Positions 24,040 to 31,231 are shown, counted from the first letter of the stretch. The stretch: DNA of 47,495 nucleotides from an uncultured Eubacteriales bacterium (GCA_900315015.1 OMXJ01000022.1:1-47495); one strand, 5' to 3'. Notes: generated from the letters alone by a model not told the origin. A program made the numbers and translations.

Positions 24040-24243
24040 GGAAGAATATAATAATAAATGGACGGATTTTGGCGTAAATTTGTTCAAAATTATGATACAT
24101 TAATTATTAAATAAAGTATAAAGATTAAAAATTTGGAAATGGAAATGTTGCCTGAAAGCGATTTCAGCCTTGAAAGTACTGATAAAAAGGCAATTTTAAA
24201 GAAATTAATTTTGTATAAACTTGAAAAATAAGAAAAATTGCAC
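24040..24243. other. AT-rich spacer with one small hairpin
   Basis: No gene seen. CTGAAA-GCGA-TTTCAG (24152-24167) is a 6-bp hairpin with a GNRA-type loop, bracketed by TTGCC and GGCAA; it may act as a weak terminator of the preceding gene. Confidence 0.4.
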
Positions 24244-24272
24244 TTGAAATATTGAAATAAATGTGCTAAAAT
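24244..24272 (+). promoter_or_regulatory. Promoter of the candidate small RNA
   Basis: TTGAAA (24244-24249), 17 bases, TAAAAT (24267-24272). Start predicted near 24279. Confidence 0.6.
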
Positions 24273-24278
24273 GTTCGC

Positions 24279-24467
24279 AATGGTTATTGTATAGAAAAAA
24301 TATTGTGTTTTTTCTATATTATAGTGTTTTTGATAATTAATTAGTGTGGTGATTTCTAGTTATGTGCAGTGCCCCAACTGCATATACAAGTTTGAATATT
24401 ATTTTTCTATCCCTCAGGGAAAGGCATTCATGTCTTGACGTAAGTTAAGGTATGGGTGCCTTTTCTA
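24279..24467 (+). ncRNA. Candidate small RNA of about 190 bases with competing helices
   Basis: A unit with promoter and terminator but no credible reading frame. TATAGAAAAAA (24290-24300) forms a perfect 11-bp hairpin with TTTTTTCTATA (24308-24318). The same strand can instead pair with AATATTATTTTTCTAT ending at 24410, closing a larger domain that contains the hairpin TATGTGCAGT/ACTGCATATA (24361-24386). The terminator follows. Another promoter (24534) serves the downstream gene, so this appears to be a separate RNA. Family unknown; a conditional leader is the alternative. Confidence 0.45.
24420..24466 (+). terminator. Terminator of the candidate small RNA
   Basis: AAAGGCATTCAT (24420-24431) pairs with ATGGGTGCCTTT (24452-24463), including two G-T pairs; the inner arm CTTGAC-GTAA-GTTAAG closes with a GNRA-type loop. 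TTTTCTATTTT follows. Confidence 0.75.
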
Positions 24468-24533
24468 TTTTAAAATTTTAGTATTTTTTGAGACTTTCAC
24501 AACAAAAAATATTTAAAAATTGAATAAATAAGT

Positions 24534-24562
24534 TTGAAAAACTACAGTTAGTATGATATAAT
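24534..24562 (+). promoter_or_regulatory. Promoter of the zinc-ribbon protein gene
   Basis: TTGAAA (24534-24539), 17 bases, TATAAT (24557-24562) with the extended TGA just before it. Start near 24569, about 64 bases from the GTG start codon. Confidence 0.75.
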
Positions 24563-24632
24563 GTATCTAGTATGTTTTTGAACGTGTAATATATACGGTA
24601 AGGTCTGTAAATATTTGAAGGAGGGTATACTC

Positions 24633-27600
24633 GTGGAGGAAAACAAGGAAATGGAAAATAAAGAGGCTGTGTCAGCTGTTGCGGGCACTGATGTAGTAGA
24701 GAAAAGCGATGAGCAGTTCAATGCTGACATAAACGAGGATATTCGTAAGCAACAGGAAATAATTAAAAATAAAAAGAATGAAATCGGAGAAGCCATCATA
24801 AAGGAATTAGAAGAAATGTCAGAAGAGGATGTTCAGAAGATCATTGATTCTGGTGACGATGGTTTTAGTAAAATAAAGTTCAAGAATTTTTCAGCCATTT
24901 TATCAAGTGTTGTTGATGCTAAAAAAGCGCAGAAGCAGTATGAGCAGGATCAGAAGGAATATGAAGCCTATAATGAGGAAATTAATTGTCCTAACTGCGG
25001 AAAATCTATGCCTAAGCGTCTTAAGAGATGCAAGTTCTGTGGTTTCATGCTCGCAGCTCCAAGTGTATCTGAGATAGAATACCAGGCAGCAGAAGCAGCA
25101 AAGAAGGCAGCAGAGGCAAAGGCAAAGGCCGAAAAGGAAGAGGCTGAGGCAAAGGCTGCTAAGGAAGCAGCTGAAAAGGAAGCAGCAGAAGCTAGAGCTG
25201 CTAAGGAAGCAGCTGAGAAGGCAGCAAAGGAAAAGGCAGAAGCAAAGGCAAAGGCTGAAAAGGAAGAAGCTGAAGCAAAGGCCGCTAAGGAAGCAGCTGA
25301 AAAGGAAGAGGCTGAAGCAAAGGCTGCGAGAGAAGAGGCTGAAAAGGCTGCACGTGAAGCTGAGGAAGCTGCAAAGGCAGCAGAAGCAGCAAAGAATAGT
25401 GATAATGAAAGCAAGTTCTGTAATAAGTGCGGTTCAAAGCTTGTAGCTGGAGCGGCATTCTGCTTTAAGTGCGGCGCAAAGGTCGTAGATCTTGTTGCGG
25501 TCGCAGAGGAAGAGGCTAAGAAGACAGCTGAAGAAAAGGCTGAAGAGAAGAATGCTGAAAAATCTGCTGAAAAGGTAGAAGAGAAGGCAGAGGAAAAGAA
25601 GGCTGCTGAAAAGGAAACTGAAGTAAAGGCAGAAGCAGAAAACAAGGAAGCTGAGGCAAAGGCAGAAGCAGAAAAGAAGGAAGCCGAGGCAAAGGCAGAG
25701 GCAGAAAAGAAGGAAGCCGAGGCAAAGGCAGAGGCTGAAAAGAAGGCTGCTCAAAAGCGCAAGGACTTCAGAGAAAGACTTGCTGTAAGAAGAGATGAAG
25801 CAGTAGCTAAGGCTAAGGCTAAGGCAGAAGCTGATAAGAAGGCAGAAGAAGAAAAGGCTGCAAAGGCAGAAGCAGAAAAGCAGGAAGCCGAAGTAAAGGC
25901 AGATTCTGAAAAGCAGGAAGATAAGATCGATATAATAGCTACTGCTTTAGAAAAGGCTAAGAAGGAATCTGAAGAAGCAGCTGTGGCTGTTAAAAAGGCA
26001 GAGAAGGAATTAACAGAAGCTGAAGAAGCTCATAAGAAGGTTGCTGAAGCTAAGACAGAAGAAGAATTAAGTAAGGCAATCGAAAATGCTGAAAAAGAGA
26101 CAGCAGAGGCTGAGGAAGCTCATAAGGCCGCTGAAAAGGAGCTTAAAGAAGCAAAAGAGGCTGAGGAAGCAGCACAGGTAAAGATAGAGAAAATTGCTGA
26201 GGCAGAGGCAAAGGAAGCTGCTGAGGCAGAGGCAAAGGAAGCTGCACAGGCAGAGGTAAAGGAAGCTGATCAGGAAAAAGCATCAGAAAAAGCATCAGAA
26301 GAAGAAGCAAATGATGAGGAAGCTTCCTATGATGATTATTATGATGATGACGATATTGGAGAAATTACAGACATTCCTGATATCGAAGAGCCGGTTGAGG
26401 ATTATAACCAGCCAGAGGTAACCTATTTTAATGACATTCCAGAAAGATTTGGAGTACCTCTTATCAATCCTGCAGATAATGCAGAAGAGGAGTATTCAGA
26501 GGAAGCAGCAGTAGAAACTGTTCCGGAAATCAACGTTGATGTAGAGGAAAAGTTCGAGGATACTTCTGAGAAGGTACTTACCGGGGAAAATGTTACAGAG
26601 GAAGTAAGTAATGCGGCCTCACCTGTAGAAGAAGAGGTTGCTCTTACAGATGAAGAGATAGTTCAGAAGGCCATCCGTGAAGCAATGGCAGCAGTTGCAA
26701 AGCTTGATGGAAGCTCATCCATTACAGCGGCAGCGCAGGCAGCAGCTCAGGCAGCACTTGACCTTGATAAGAATGGTGAAGTAAGCAAGGAAACCAAGAA
26801 AATGGAAAAGGAGCTTGCAGGAGAGGCTAAAGATAATGATGTTACCGTAATAACTGAAGAGGTAAAGGAAGAAGCAGGCAAAGTAACTGTAGTTACTGAA
26901 GAAGTTGAAGAAGTTAAGGAAGCAGTTGAAAAGGCATCCGAAACAAAGGAAGCAGCAGAGGAAAAGGCTGAGGATGCAAAAGAAGTAGTGGAAGAAAAGA
27001 CAGCCGAAGTAAAGGAAGCTGCAAAGGAAGAGGTTTCTGAAGTTAAGGAAGCTGTAAAAGAGGAAGCTGTAGAAGTAAAGGAAAAGGCAGAAGAAGTTAA
27101 AGAAAAGGCATCTGAAGCAAAGGAAGAAGCAAAGGAAAAGGTTTCTGAGGTAAAGGAAGAAGTTAAAGAAAATGCATCTGAAGCAAAGGAAGAAGTTAAA
27201 GAAAAGGCTGATGATGCGAAGGAAGCCATAGAGGAAAAGGCCGAAGAAGTAAAGGAAGCTGCAAAGGAAAAGGTTTCTGAGGTTAAGGAAAAGGCTGAGG
27301 AAGAAAAAGAAGCAGTGGAAGAGAAGGCATCTGATGCAAAGGAAGCCATAGAGGAAAAGGCTGAGGAAGTTAAGGAAGCAGTAGAAGGAAAGAGCGACGA
27401 GAGTAAGGATGCTGAAGATGAAAAAGAATATACAAAGTGCGAATGGTGCGGCTTTAAGGTAGAGGTAGGAACTGATGAGTGTCCTAACTGTCATAACAAA
27501 ATAGAGCCAAAGAAGGAAGCACCTAAGGACGAAGTAAAGAAGGAAGAAGCTGCTGAAAAGAGCGCTGATTCCGAAGATGAAATTCCAGAGGGCAAGAAGA

Positions 27601-27731
27601 GATGCGTAAAGTGCGGACATCTTCTTGATGTTGACATGACATTCTGTGAGGAATGCGGTGAAAAGCAGCCTGCAGCTGGAAAGTCAGGCTTAAAATCCTT
27701 GTTTGGTAAGTTTAAGGGAGGAAAGCATTGA
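24633..27731 (+). CDS. Giant Ala/Glu/Lys-rich protein with four CxxC zinc ribbons
   Basis: Unnamed, 1032 residues from the GTG at 24633, which has AAGGAGGG 8 bases upstream; an ATG at 24651 is a weaker choice. Four two-CxxC zinc ribbons are visible: CPNCGK...CKFCG (about 119-137), CNKCGS...CFKCG (262-280), CEWCGF...CPNCH (936-955) and CVKCGH...CEECG (991-1009). Between ribbons 1 and 2 and over most of 285-930 the chain is long charged helix of repeated AKAEAEKKEAE and VKEKAEEVKE units, likely coiled coil or single alpha helix, with an acidic Asp/Tyr patch near 560. No signal peptide or membrane span. It ends with a basic amphipathic GLKSLFGKFKGGKH tail. It overlaps plsC by four bases. A cytoplasmic scaffold or spacer is inference only. 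Reverse-strand open frames here are composition artefacts. Confidence 0.75.
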   Translation: MEENKEMENKEAVSAVAGTDVVEKSDEQFNADINEDIRKQQEIIKNKKNEIGEAIIKELEEMSEEDVQKIIDSGDDGFSKIKFKNFSAILSSVVDAKKAQKQYEQDQKEYEAYNEEINCPNCGKSMPKRLKRCKFCGFMLAAPSVSEIEYQAAEAAKKAAEAKAKAEKEEAEAKAAKEAAEKEAAEARAAKEAAEKAAKEKAEAKAKAEKEEAEAKAAKEAAEKEEAEAKAAREEAEKAAREAEEAAKAAEAAKNSDNESKFCNKCGSKLVAGAAFCFKCGAKVVDLVAVAEEEAKKTAEEKAEEKNAEKSAEKVEEKAEEKKAAEKETEVKAEAENKEAEAKAEAEKKEAEAKAEAEKKEAEAKAEAEKKAAQKRKDFRERLAVRRDEAVAKAKAKAEADKKAEEEKAAKAEAEKQEAEVKADSEKQEDKIDIIATALEKAKKESEEAAVAVKKAEKELTEAEEAHKKVAEAKTEEELSKAIENAEKETAEAEEAHKAAEKELKEAKEAEEAAQVKIEKIAEAEAKEAAEAEAKEAAQAEVKEADQEKASEKASEEEANDEEASYDDYYDDDDIGEITDIPDIEEPVEDYNQPEVTYFNDIPERFGVPLINPADNAEEEYSEEAAVETVPEINVDVEEKFEDTSEKVLTGENVTEEVSNAASPVEEEVALTDEEIVQKAIREAMAAVAKLDGSSSITAAAQAAAQAALDLDKNGEVSKETKKMEKELAGEAKDNDVTVITEEVKEEAGKVTVVTEEVEEVKEAVEKASETKEAAEEKAEDAKEVVEEKTAEVKEAAKEEVSEVKEAVKEEAVEVKEKAEEVKEKASEAKEEAKEKVSEVKEEVKENASEAKEEVKEKADDAKEAIEEKAEEVKEAAKEKVSEVKEKAEEEKEAVEEKASDAKEAIEEKAEEVKEAVEGKSDESKDAEDEKEYTKCEWCGFKVEVGTDECPNCHNKIEPKKEAPKDEVKKEEAAEKSADSEDEIPEGKKRCVKCGHLLDVDMTFCEECGEKQPAAGKSGLKSLFGKFKGGKH

Positions 27732-28486
27732 GAATCATACTAGTTGGAATTATATTGGTACTTTACTTTATTATTACGTTGCCTTTCTTTTTGATATTCT
27801 TACTTATAAGATGCTTTAATAAAAAGCTGTCGACTAAGCTATCCATCTACTTTGTAAAATATGGATTTAAGCTTATACTGCTTTCGACAGGAACTAAGAA
27901 TAAGGTAATAGGACTTGAGAATATTCCAAAGGATGAACCGGTATTATTTACATCAAATCATAGAAGCTTCTTTGATATAGTTATGTCATACGCAGTAATA
28001 CCTGCATCACATAACACCGTATTCATATCTAAAAAGGAAGTAAAAAAGGTACCATTTTTAGCATGGTGGATGATACTTGTAAATAGTCTGTTCATGGATA
28101 GAGACGACACTAGACAGAGTCTTGAAGTAATAATTCAGGCAATAAATGTAATTAAAAAGGATAAATTTTCAGTTTTTATTTGTCCAGAAGGAACAAGAAA
28201 TAAGGAAGAGAGTTATTTCGACATGCTTCCATTTAAGGAGGGCAGCTTTAAGATAGCAACTAAGTCGGGATGTGCAATTATTCCTGTTGCAATATCGAAC
28301 TCATCGGCCATATTTGAGGATCATATGCCTTGGATAAAGCCGGTACGTACGGCAATTCATTTTGGAAAGCCTATATATGCGAAGGACTACTCAAGAGAGG
28401 AATTAGCGCATATCGGAGCAAATGTTCAGAAGATTGTTCAGAGCATGCTTGAAGAAGATAGACAGTATATAGAAAATAAGAGTTGA
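27728..28486 (+). CDS. plsC: 1-acyl-sn-glycerol-3-phosphate acyltransferase
   Basis: PlsC adds the second acyl chain to lysophosphatidic acid, giving phosphatidic acid, at the inner face of the membrane. A hydrophobic N-terminal segment (about 3-27) anchors it. Catalytic motif NHRSFFD (His78 to Asp83) and acceptor-binding PEGTR (about 153-157) are both intact; length of 252 residues is normal. The start is TTG, overlapping the preceding TGA (TTGA), with AAGGGAGGA 5-6 bases upstream; no ATG alternative lies in a sensible place. It is the last host gene; the phage integrase lies convergent 137 bases downstream. Confidence 0.92.
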   Translation: MRIILVGIILVLYFIITLPFFLIFLLIRCFNKKLSTKLSIYFVKYGFKLILLSTGTKNKVIGLENIPKDEPVLFTSNHRSFFDIVMSYAVIPASHNTVFISKKEVKKVPFLAWWMILVNSLFMDRDDTRQSLEVIIQAINVIKKDKFSVFICPEGTRNKEESYFDMLPFKEGSFKIATKSGCAIIPVAISNSSAIFEDHMPWIKPVRTAIHFGKPIYAKDYSREELAHIGANVQKIVQSMLEEDRQYIENKS

Positions 28487-28515
28487 ATTTTAACTGACCG
28501 CCCTCAATCCCTTTA

Positions 28516-28542
28516 AAATAGGCATTTCTAGAAATCTATTTC
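28516..28542. repeat. Imperfect palindrome between plsC and the integrase gene
   Basis: AAATAGGCATTTC followed by TAGAAATCTATTT forms a near-perfect stem with no T-run. It could end either of the convergent genes or be part of the left attachment region. Confidence 0.4.
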
Positions 28543-28545
28543 AAA

Positions 28546-28569
28546 AAAGGGCAAATTAAAGGGCAAATT
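28546..28569. repeat. Tandem 12-bp direct repeat near the phage junction
   Basis: AAAGGGCAAATT occurs twice back to back (28546-28557, 28558-28569), 54 bases from the integrase stop. Short direct repeats beside an integrase gene are typical of attL arm-type binding sites; the core crossover sequence cannot be set without the right end. Confidence 0.5.
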
Positions 28570-28623
28570 TTTCTGAGCCACAATATCATTTCCGGTATCT
28601 TTCAGCAGGATTATATTAACGTA

Positions 28624-29745
28624 TTACAAAAGATTCACTGTCTTTAATGCGTTATTATATTCCTGCTTTTTCTTTTTGGTGATGTGCGTGTAGATCTCTT
28701 TCGTTATACAGCTGTCTTCATGCCCTAATCTTTCAGAAATGGCTTCAATAGGCATCCCTGATTCAAACAGGAGGCTTGCGTGGGTGTGGCGCAGGGCGTG
28801 CGGTGACAATGACTTGCCAGTCACTTTTCTGGTGCGCCTTTTAAGATATCCCCAATAAGACGGGTAAAATATAAATCCGCCGTCTCCGCTGAAGAACAGC
28901 AGCTCCGAATTTATCCCGTTTCTGAACATATATTCAAGCCTCCACGTCTTATAAGCGTTCAGCATCTTTAATAATTCATCCTGGATGAAAATAGTGCGGT
29001 TCGATTTATAGGTCTTCGGGCTTGCAGTACGTCCTGCCTTGCCTGATGATATGACATAAGTTTTATTGACTGTAATAGTGCGCTGCGTCAAGTCGATATC
29101 TGATAAAGTGAGGGCAATAGCCTCACCGATGCGAAGTCCGCTCAGTATCAGGAACTGCGTGAAGAATCTGTAAAGCTCATTTTTCGACATTGCAGCAAGA
29201 AGAGCTGTGACTTCAGAACGTTCAAGATACTTATTCTCTATGCTGTCATAATCGGGCTGAACCTTTAGGGACTTTACTTTGTCGATGCAGGCCGTGCTGT
29301 CTATCAGATCCTGCTCATAGCACCAATGGATAAGAGCGTGAAGCCTTCTGATGTAGAGGTTAACAGTCGTGTGCTTTTTGTCCGAACTTATGAAGCGGTT
29401 CGTGATATATCCTGCGGTAAGCTTCGCAAGCTGGATGTTATCCAGGATCTTCAGTATCTGCCCGAGCTGATATCCGGCTGTCTTAACTGTCTGAGGCCTG
29501 TTTATATGAGAGCAGTATTCGAGATACATCTCTATCGCATGCCCTAGACGCAGCGTTTCAGCTGAAGGCACGGAAGCTTCAAGACGTGCTTCTATCTTTT
29601 CCTGCAGGAGCTTCGCAGCTGCTAACCTGTTGCGGCTGGTATCCTTATCAACTGTGATATAGACCTTTTTGTTCTTTCCTGTGAGTAAATCCCTGTAAGT
29701 CTGAATATAACGGATTTTTCCGTTCGGTAATGTTTCTGTATACAT
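28624..29745 (-). CDS. int: Phage integrase, tyrosine recombinase
   Basis: Catalyses integration and excision of the prophage. 373 residues. The N-terminal ~60 residues are a small arm-type DNA-binding domain (short strands, Tyr-rich), followed by the SAM-like core-binding domain (about 65-160). The catalytic domain has Arg in SGLRIGEA near 204, HALRHTHASLLF near 316 and the nucleophile Tyr in KEIYTHIT near 351, preceded by RLGHEDS. All key residues are present, so it should be active. Reads toward plsC and lies next to the tandem repeat, the usual placement beside attL. AAAGGAGG precedes the ATG on the minus strand. Confidence 0.95.
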   Translation of the reverse strand: MYTETLPNGKIRYIQTYRDLLTGKNKKVYITVDKDTSRNRLAAAKLLQEKIEARLEASVPSAETLRLGHAIEMYLEYCSHINRPQTVKTAGYQLGQILKILDNIQLAKLTAGYITNRFISSDKKHTTVNLYIRRLHALIHWCYEQDLIDSTACIDKVKSLKVQPDYDSIENKYLERSEVTALLAAMSKNELYRFFTQFLILSGLRIGEAIALTLSDIDLTQRTITVNKTYVISSGKAGRTASPKTYKSNRTIFIQDELLKMLNAYKTWRLEYMFRNGINSELLFFSGDGGFIFYPSYWGYLKRRTRKVTGKSLSPHALRHTHASLLFESGMPIEAISERLGHEDSCITKEIYTHITKKKKQEYNNALKTVNLL

Positions 29746-29785
29746 ATGAGCCTCCTTTTTATATGAATTTTTCTTAAAAAAATAA

Positions 29786-29815
29786 TTGCAGCGTTCACTG
29801 CATATGTGTTAAAAT
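29786..29815 (+). promoter_or_regulatory. Possible rightward promoter inside the int-repressor gap
   Basis: TTGCAG (29786-29791), 18 bases, TAAAAT (29810-29815) with TGT before it as an extended -10. The predicted start near 29822 is exactly the foot of the first RNA hairpin. Confidence 0.5.
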
Positions 29816-29980
29816 TATTGTAGGTCAGAGATAGTGGCCTGACCTCAAATCTAATTTTACATAGATGATTACTTAATAGCTGATACTTCCAGAAATCCAT
29901 CAACCTCCATAAACCAAAAATGATGGACGGATGAGGCCACTGTGAACGGTCTGCCCGGCATGATGCAGGCCGTTTACATT

Positions 29981-30022
29981 TCATCCGCTGGGGAACTTAA
30001 TAAGATGTGATCTAACTACCAT
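29981..30022 (-). CDS. Possible 13-codon leader peptide
   Basis: On the minus strand AAAGGAG lies 7 bases before an ATG that opens a 13-residue frame, MVVRSHLIKFPSG, ending inside the hairpin region. The ribosome site is good, yet such a short frame can arise by chance. It would sit in the leader of a repressor-integrase transcript. Confidence 0.25.
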   Translation of the reverse strand: MVVRSHLIKFPSG

Positions 30023-30035
30023 ATAGAACTCCTTT

Positions 30036-30072
30036 CGCCCCTGCATGGCTCTGCTGTGCAGGGCGCTTTTTT
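30036..30072 (+). terminator. Rightward intrinsic terminator
   Basis: CGCCCCTGCA (30036-30045) pairs with TGCAGGGCG (30057-30065), one bulged C, followed by CTTTTTT. No annotated plus-strand gene lies upstream within the prophage, which supports a separate RNA. Confidence 0.75.
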
Positions 30073-30089
30073 ATGCCTCCGGGCTTTAA

Positions 30090-30126
30090 AAGTTCACTTG
30101 AACTTTACTTGATTTCAATTGAACTT
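30090..30126. promoter_or_regulatory. Pair of AAGTTCA palindromes behind the repressor gene
   Basis: AAGTTCACTTGAACTT (30090-30105) is a palindrome apart from its two central bases; TTCAATTGAACTT (30114-30126) repeats the pattern with a 7-base perfect half. The sequence differs from the switch operators, so another DNA-binding protein, perhaps an excision or integrase regulator, may use it. Confidence 0.4.
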
Positions 30127-30169
30127 TGTTTTCCTGAGCTGCCGAAGGTCACACGGATGACATTCGGGG

Positions 30170-30619
30170 CTAAGCATTTTTGAGTCCATCTTGCTGGTAT
30201 TTATCAGATTTCAACATCTGTTTCATTTCTCCACGGATTTCAGCCTGATCTTCAGTGTCGAGCTGTAAATAAGATTCGACCGCCTGCCCTGTTGCTTCAT
30301 TTGTTTTATGTTTGATTATTTGTATCATATCCGGCATATCTATTTTCTGTGCGATTTGTTCGGAGTTTAATCTATCATCTTTTTCCCATCCCATAAGGAC
30401 TGCTTCAGTAGTGTTTAAAGCATTAGCTATCTGTCTGATTTTTGACGCAGGAATGTCGCTCTTTCCAGCTTCAATTTTTTGTATAGATGATCTGGCATTC
30501 TCAGATGTATAGCCACATTTACGAGCGAGTTCATCTAAAGACATCTGCTGAGATGTTCGTAACATTCTTATGCGATTGCCGAAATCGCGTAAGAATGCCT
30601 GTTTTTCTTGAATTTCCAT
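30170..30619 (-). CDS. cI-type phage repressor (XRE HTH)
   Basis: A 149-residue regulator. Residues ~10-68 are an XRE-type helix-turn-helix: NRIRMLRTSQQMSLDELARKC, then SSIQKIEAGK and ISLxx-like pocket ending VLMGW. The C-terminal half is a short helical region without the Ser-Lys protease pair of LexA-type repressors, so induction probably does not go through RecA-driven self-cleavage. The start at 30619 has GGAGGT 9 bases upstream; an ATG 20 codons earlier has none. Divergent from the Cro-like gene, with promoters and operators between them. It should keep the prophage silent. Confidence 0.85.
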   Translation of the reverse strand: MEIQEKQAFLRDFGNRIRMLRTSQQMSLDELARKCGYTSENARSSIQKIEAGKSDIPASKIRQIANALNTTEAVLMGWEKDDRLNSEQIAQKIDMPDMIQIIKHKTNEATGQAVESYLQLDTEDQAEIRGEMKQMLKSDKYQQDGLKNA

Positions 30620-30650
30620 ATTGTTATTACCTCCATAATTGATATTGTTG

Positions 30651-30679
30651 ATTATAGCATTAAGTGGATACAAAATCAA
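30651..30679 (-). promoter_or_regulatory. Repressor-maintenance promoter (leftward)
   Basis: On the minus strand TTGATT (30674-30679), 17 bases, TATAAT (30651-30656). A GTGGA half-site (30664-30668) lies in the spacer, suggesting autoregulation. Confidence 0.8.
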
Positions 30680-30707
30680 CTATTTTTAATTTTTTGCTAA
30701 AAATTAG

Positions 30708-30736
30708 TTGACATTTAATCCACAAAATGCTATACT
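30708..30736 (+). promoter_or_regulatory. Early lytic promoter (rightward)
   Basis: TTGACA (30708-30713), 17 bases, TATACT (30731-30736). A TCCACA half-site (30719-30724) is in the spacer and a full operator starts at the expected transcription start, so bound repressor would shut it off. Confidence 0.85.
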
Positions 30737-30742
30737 TTGAAA

Positions 30743-30761
30743 TGTGGAATAACACTCCACA
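30743..30761. promoter_or_regulatory. Phage switch operator TGTGGA-N7-TCCACA
   Basis: A perfect 6-bp inverted repeat with 7-base spacer at the start point of the early promoter. Confidence 0.7.
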
Positions 30762-30783
30762 AATTTAATGAAGGAGGGGCAAG

Positions 30784-31002
30784 ATGGTTAACACGAAGCT
30801 TTTAAGAGAGAAGATTGATGAACATGGATTCAAAATGCTTTTTGTGGCTCAGAAGCTGGGCATAACCTATCAGGGGTTGCTAAATAAAATGCAGAATAAA
30901 TCCGAATTCACCGCATCTGAAATACAGATTTTAACAAGCCTGTTAAACCTGACGGAGAAGGAGAGAAACAAGATTTTTTTTGCTCACAAAGTGGAATTAT
31001 AA
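30784..31002 (+). CDS. Cro-like small HTH protein
   Basis: 72 residues, first gene of the rightward operon. The whole chain is a compact helical HTH: LREKIDEHGFKMLFVAQKL then GITYQGLLNKMQNKSEFT, as in phage Cro-type and DUF739-like regulators. AAGGAGGGG is 5-6 bases before the ATG. It should bind the same operators as the repressor and switch off repressor synthesis after induction. Its stop codon lies inside a second operator copy. Confidence 0.8.
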   Translation: MVNTKLLREKIDEHGFKMLFVAQKLGITYQGLLNKMQNKSEFTASEIQILTSLLNLTEKERNKIFFAHKVEL

Positions 31003-31008
31003 TCCACA
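30990..31008. promoter_or_regulatory. Second switch operator, overlapping the cro stop codon
   Basis: AGTGGA-N7-TCCACA repeats the early-promoter operator with one change in the outer base. It lies about 250 bp downstream, fit for looping or a transcription roadblock. Confidence 0.55.
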
Positions 31009-31033
31009 ACAACGAATCAGAAAGGAGGCACCT

Positions 31034-31231
31034 ATGAGCGAATATGCAGAGCGCAACATCAAGGATGAACGTGCAGAGGAAATCAGAACCGCTCTCAAAA
31101 AGATGGGATATTCTGATGCATTTGCAGAGAGAGTCCAGCTCATCCCAATTGATGAGTACAGAACCAATGTAAAGCACGGCAATGCACCGTTCGGGGTCTA
31201 CGATTTCACAAGACACACCTTTGTCGATTGA
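31034..31231 (+). CDS. Small phage protein, unknown function
   Basis: 65 residues beginning MSEYAERN; ATG with AAAGGAGG 6 bases upstream, preferred over an earlier in-frame ATG that lies inside cro. The sequence is charged and probably helical (residues 10-35), with a C-terminal PFGVYDFTRHTF stretch. No motif recognised. It lies between cro and another short gene in the early operon. Confidence 0.6.
   Translation: MSEYAERNIKDERAEEIRTALKKMGYSDAFAERVQLIPIDEYRTNVKHGNAPFGVYDFTRHTFVD

Larger units (their letters stand above)
29822..30072 (+). ncRNA. Candidate structured phage RNA between integrase and repressor
   Basis: About 250 bases with a promoter, dense pairing and a terminator. Hairpin 1 is AGGTCAG (29822-29828) with CTGACCT (29839-29845); its loop AGTGGC (29833-29838) is complementary to GCCACT (29936-29941), a possible pseudoknot. 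Helix 2 nests GGATGA with TCATCC (29981-29986), then AACGG-CTGC (29945-29954) with GCAG-CCGTT (29965-29974). The inverted repeats read equally on the minus strand, so a structured int leader is an alternative, but the terminator points rightward. No known family recognised. Confidence 0.45.

Noticed and set aside
24968-27620. Long reverse-strand open frames rich in Ser/Phe/Ala or Leu/Phe/Cys
   Set aside because: They are the complement of Ala/Glu/Lys repeats, which rarely give stops on the reverse strand. No ribosome sites.
29928-29946. Hammerhead-like GGATGAGG ... GAAC core in the int-repressor gap
   Set aside because: The first core block reads CGGATGAG instead of CTGATGAG and the GAAA block is missing, so self-cleavage is not supported.
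29622-29984. 120-residue reverse open frame overlapping the integrase start
   Set aside because: It overlaps the well-supported integrase N-terminus in another frame and runs through the hairpins; composition is not protein-like.
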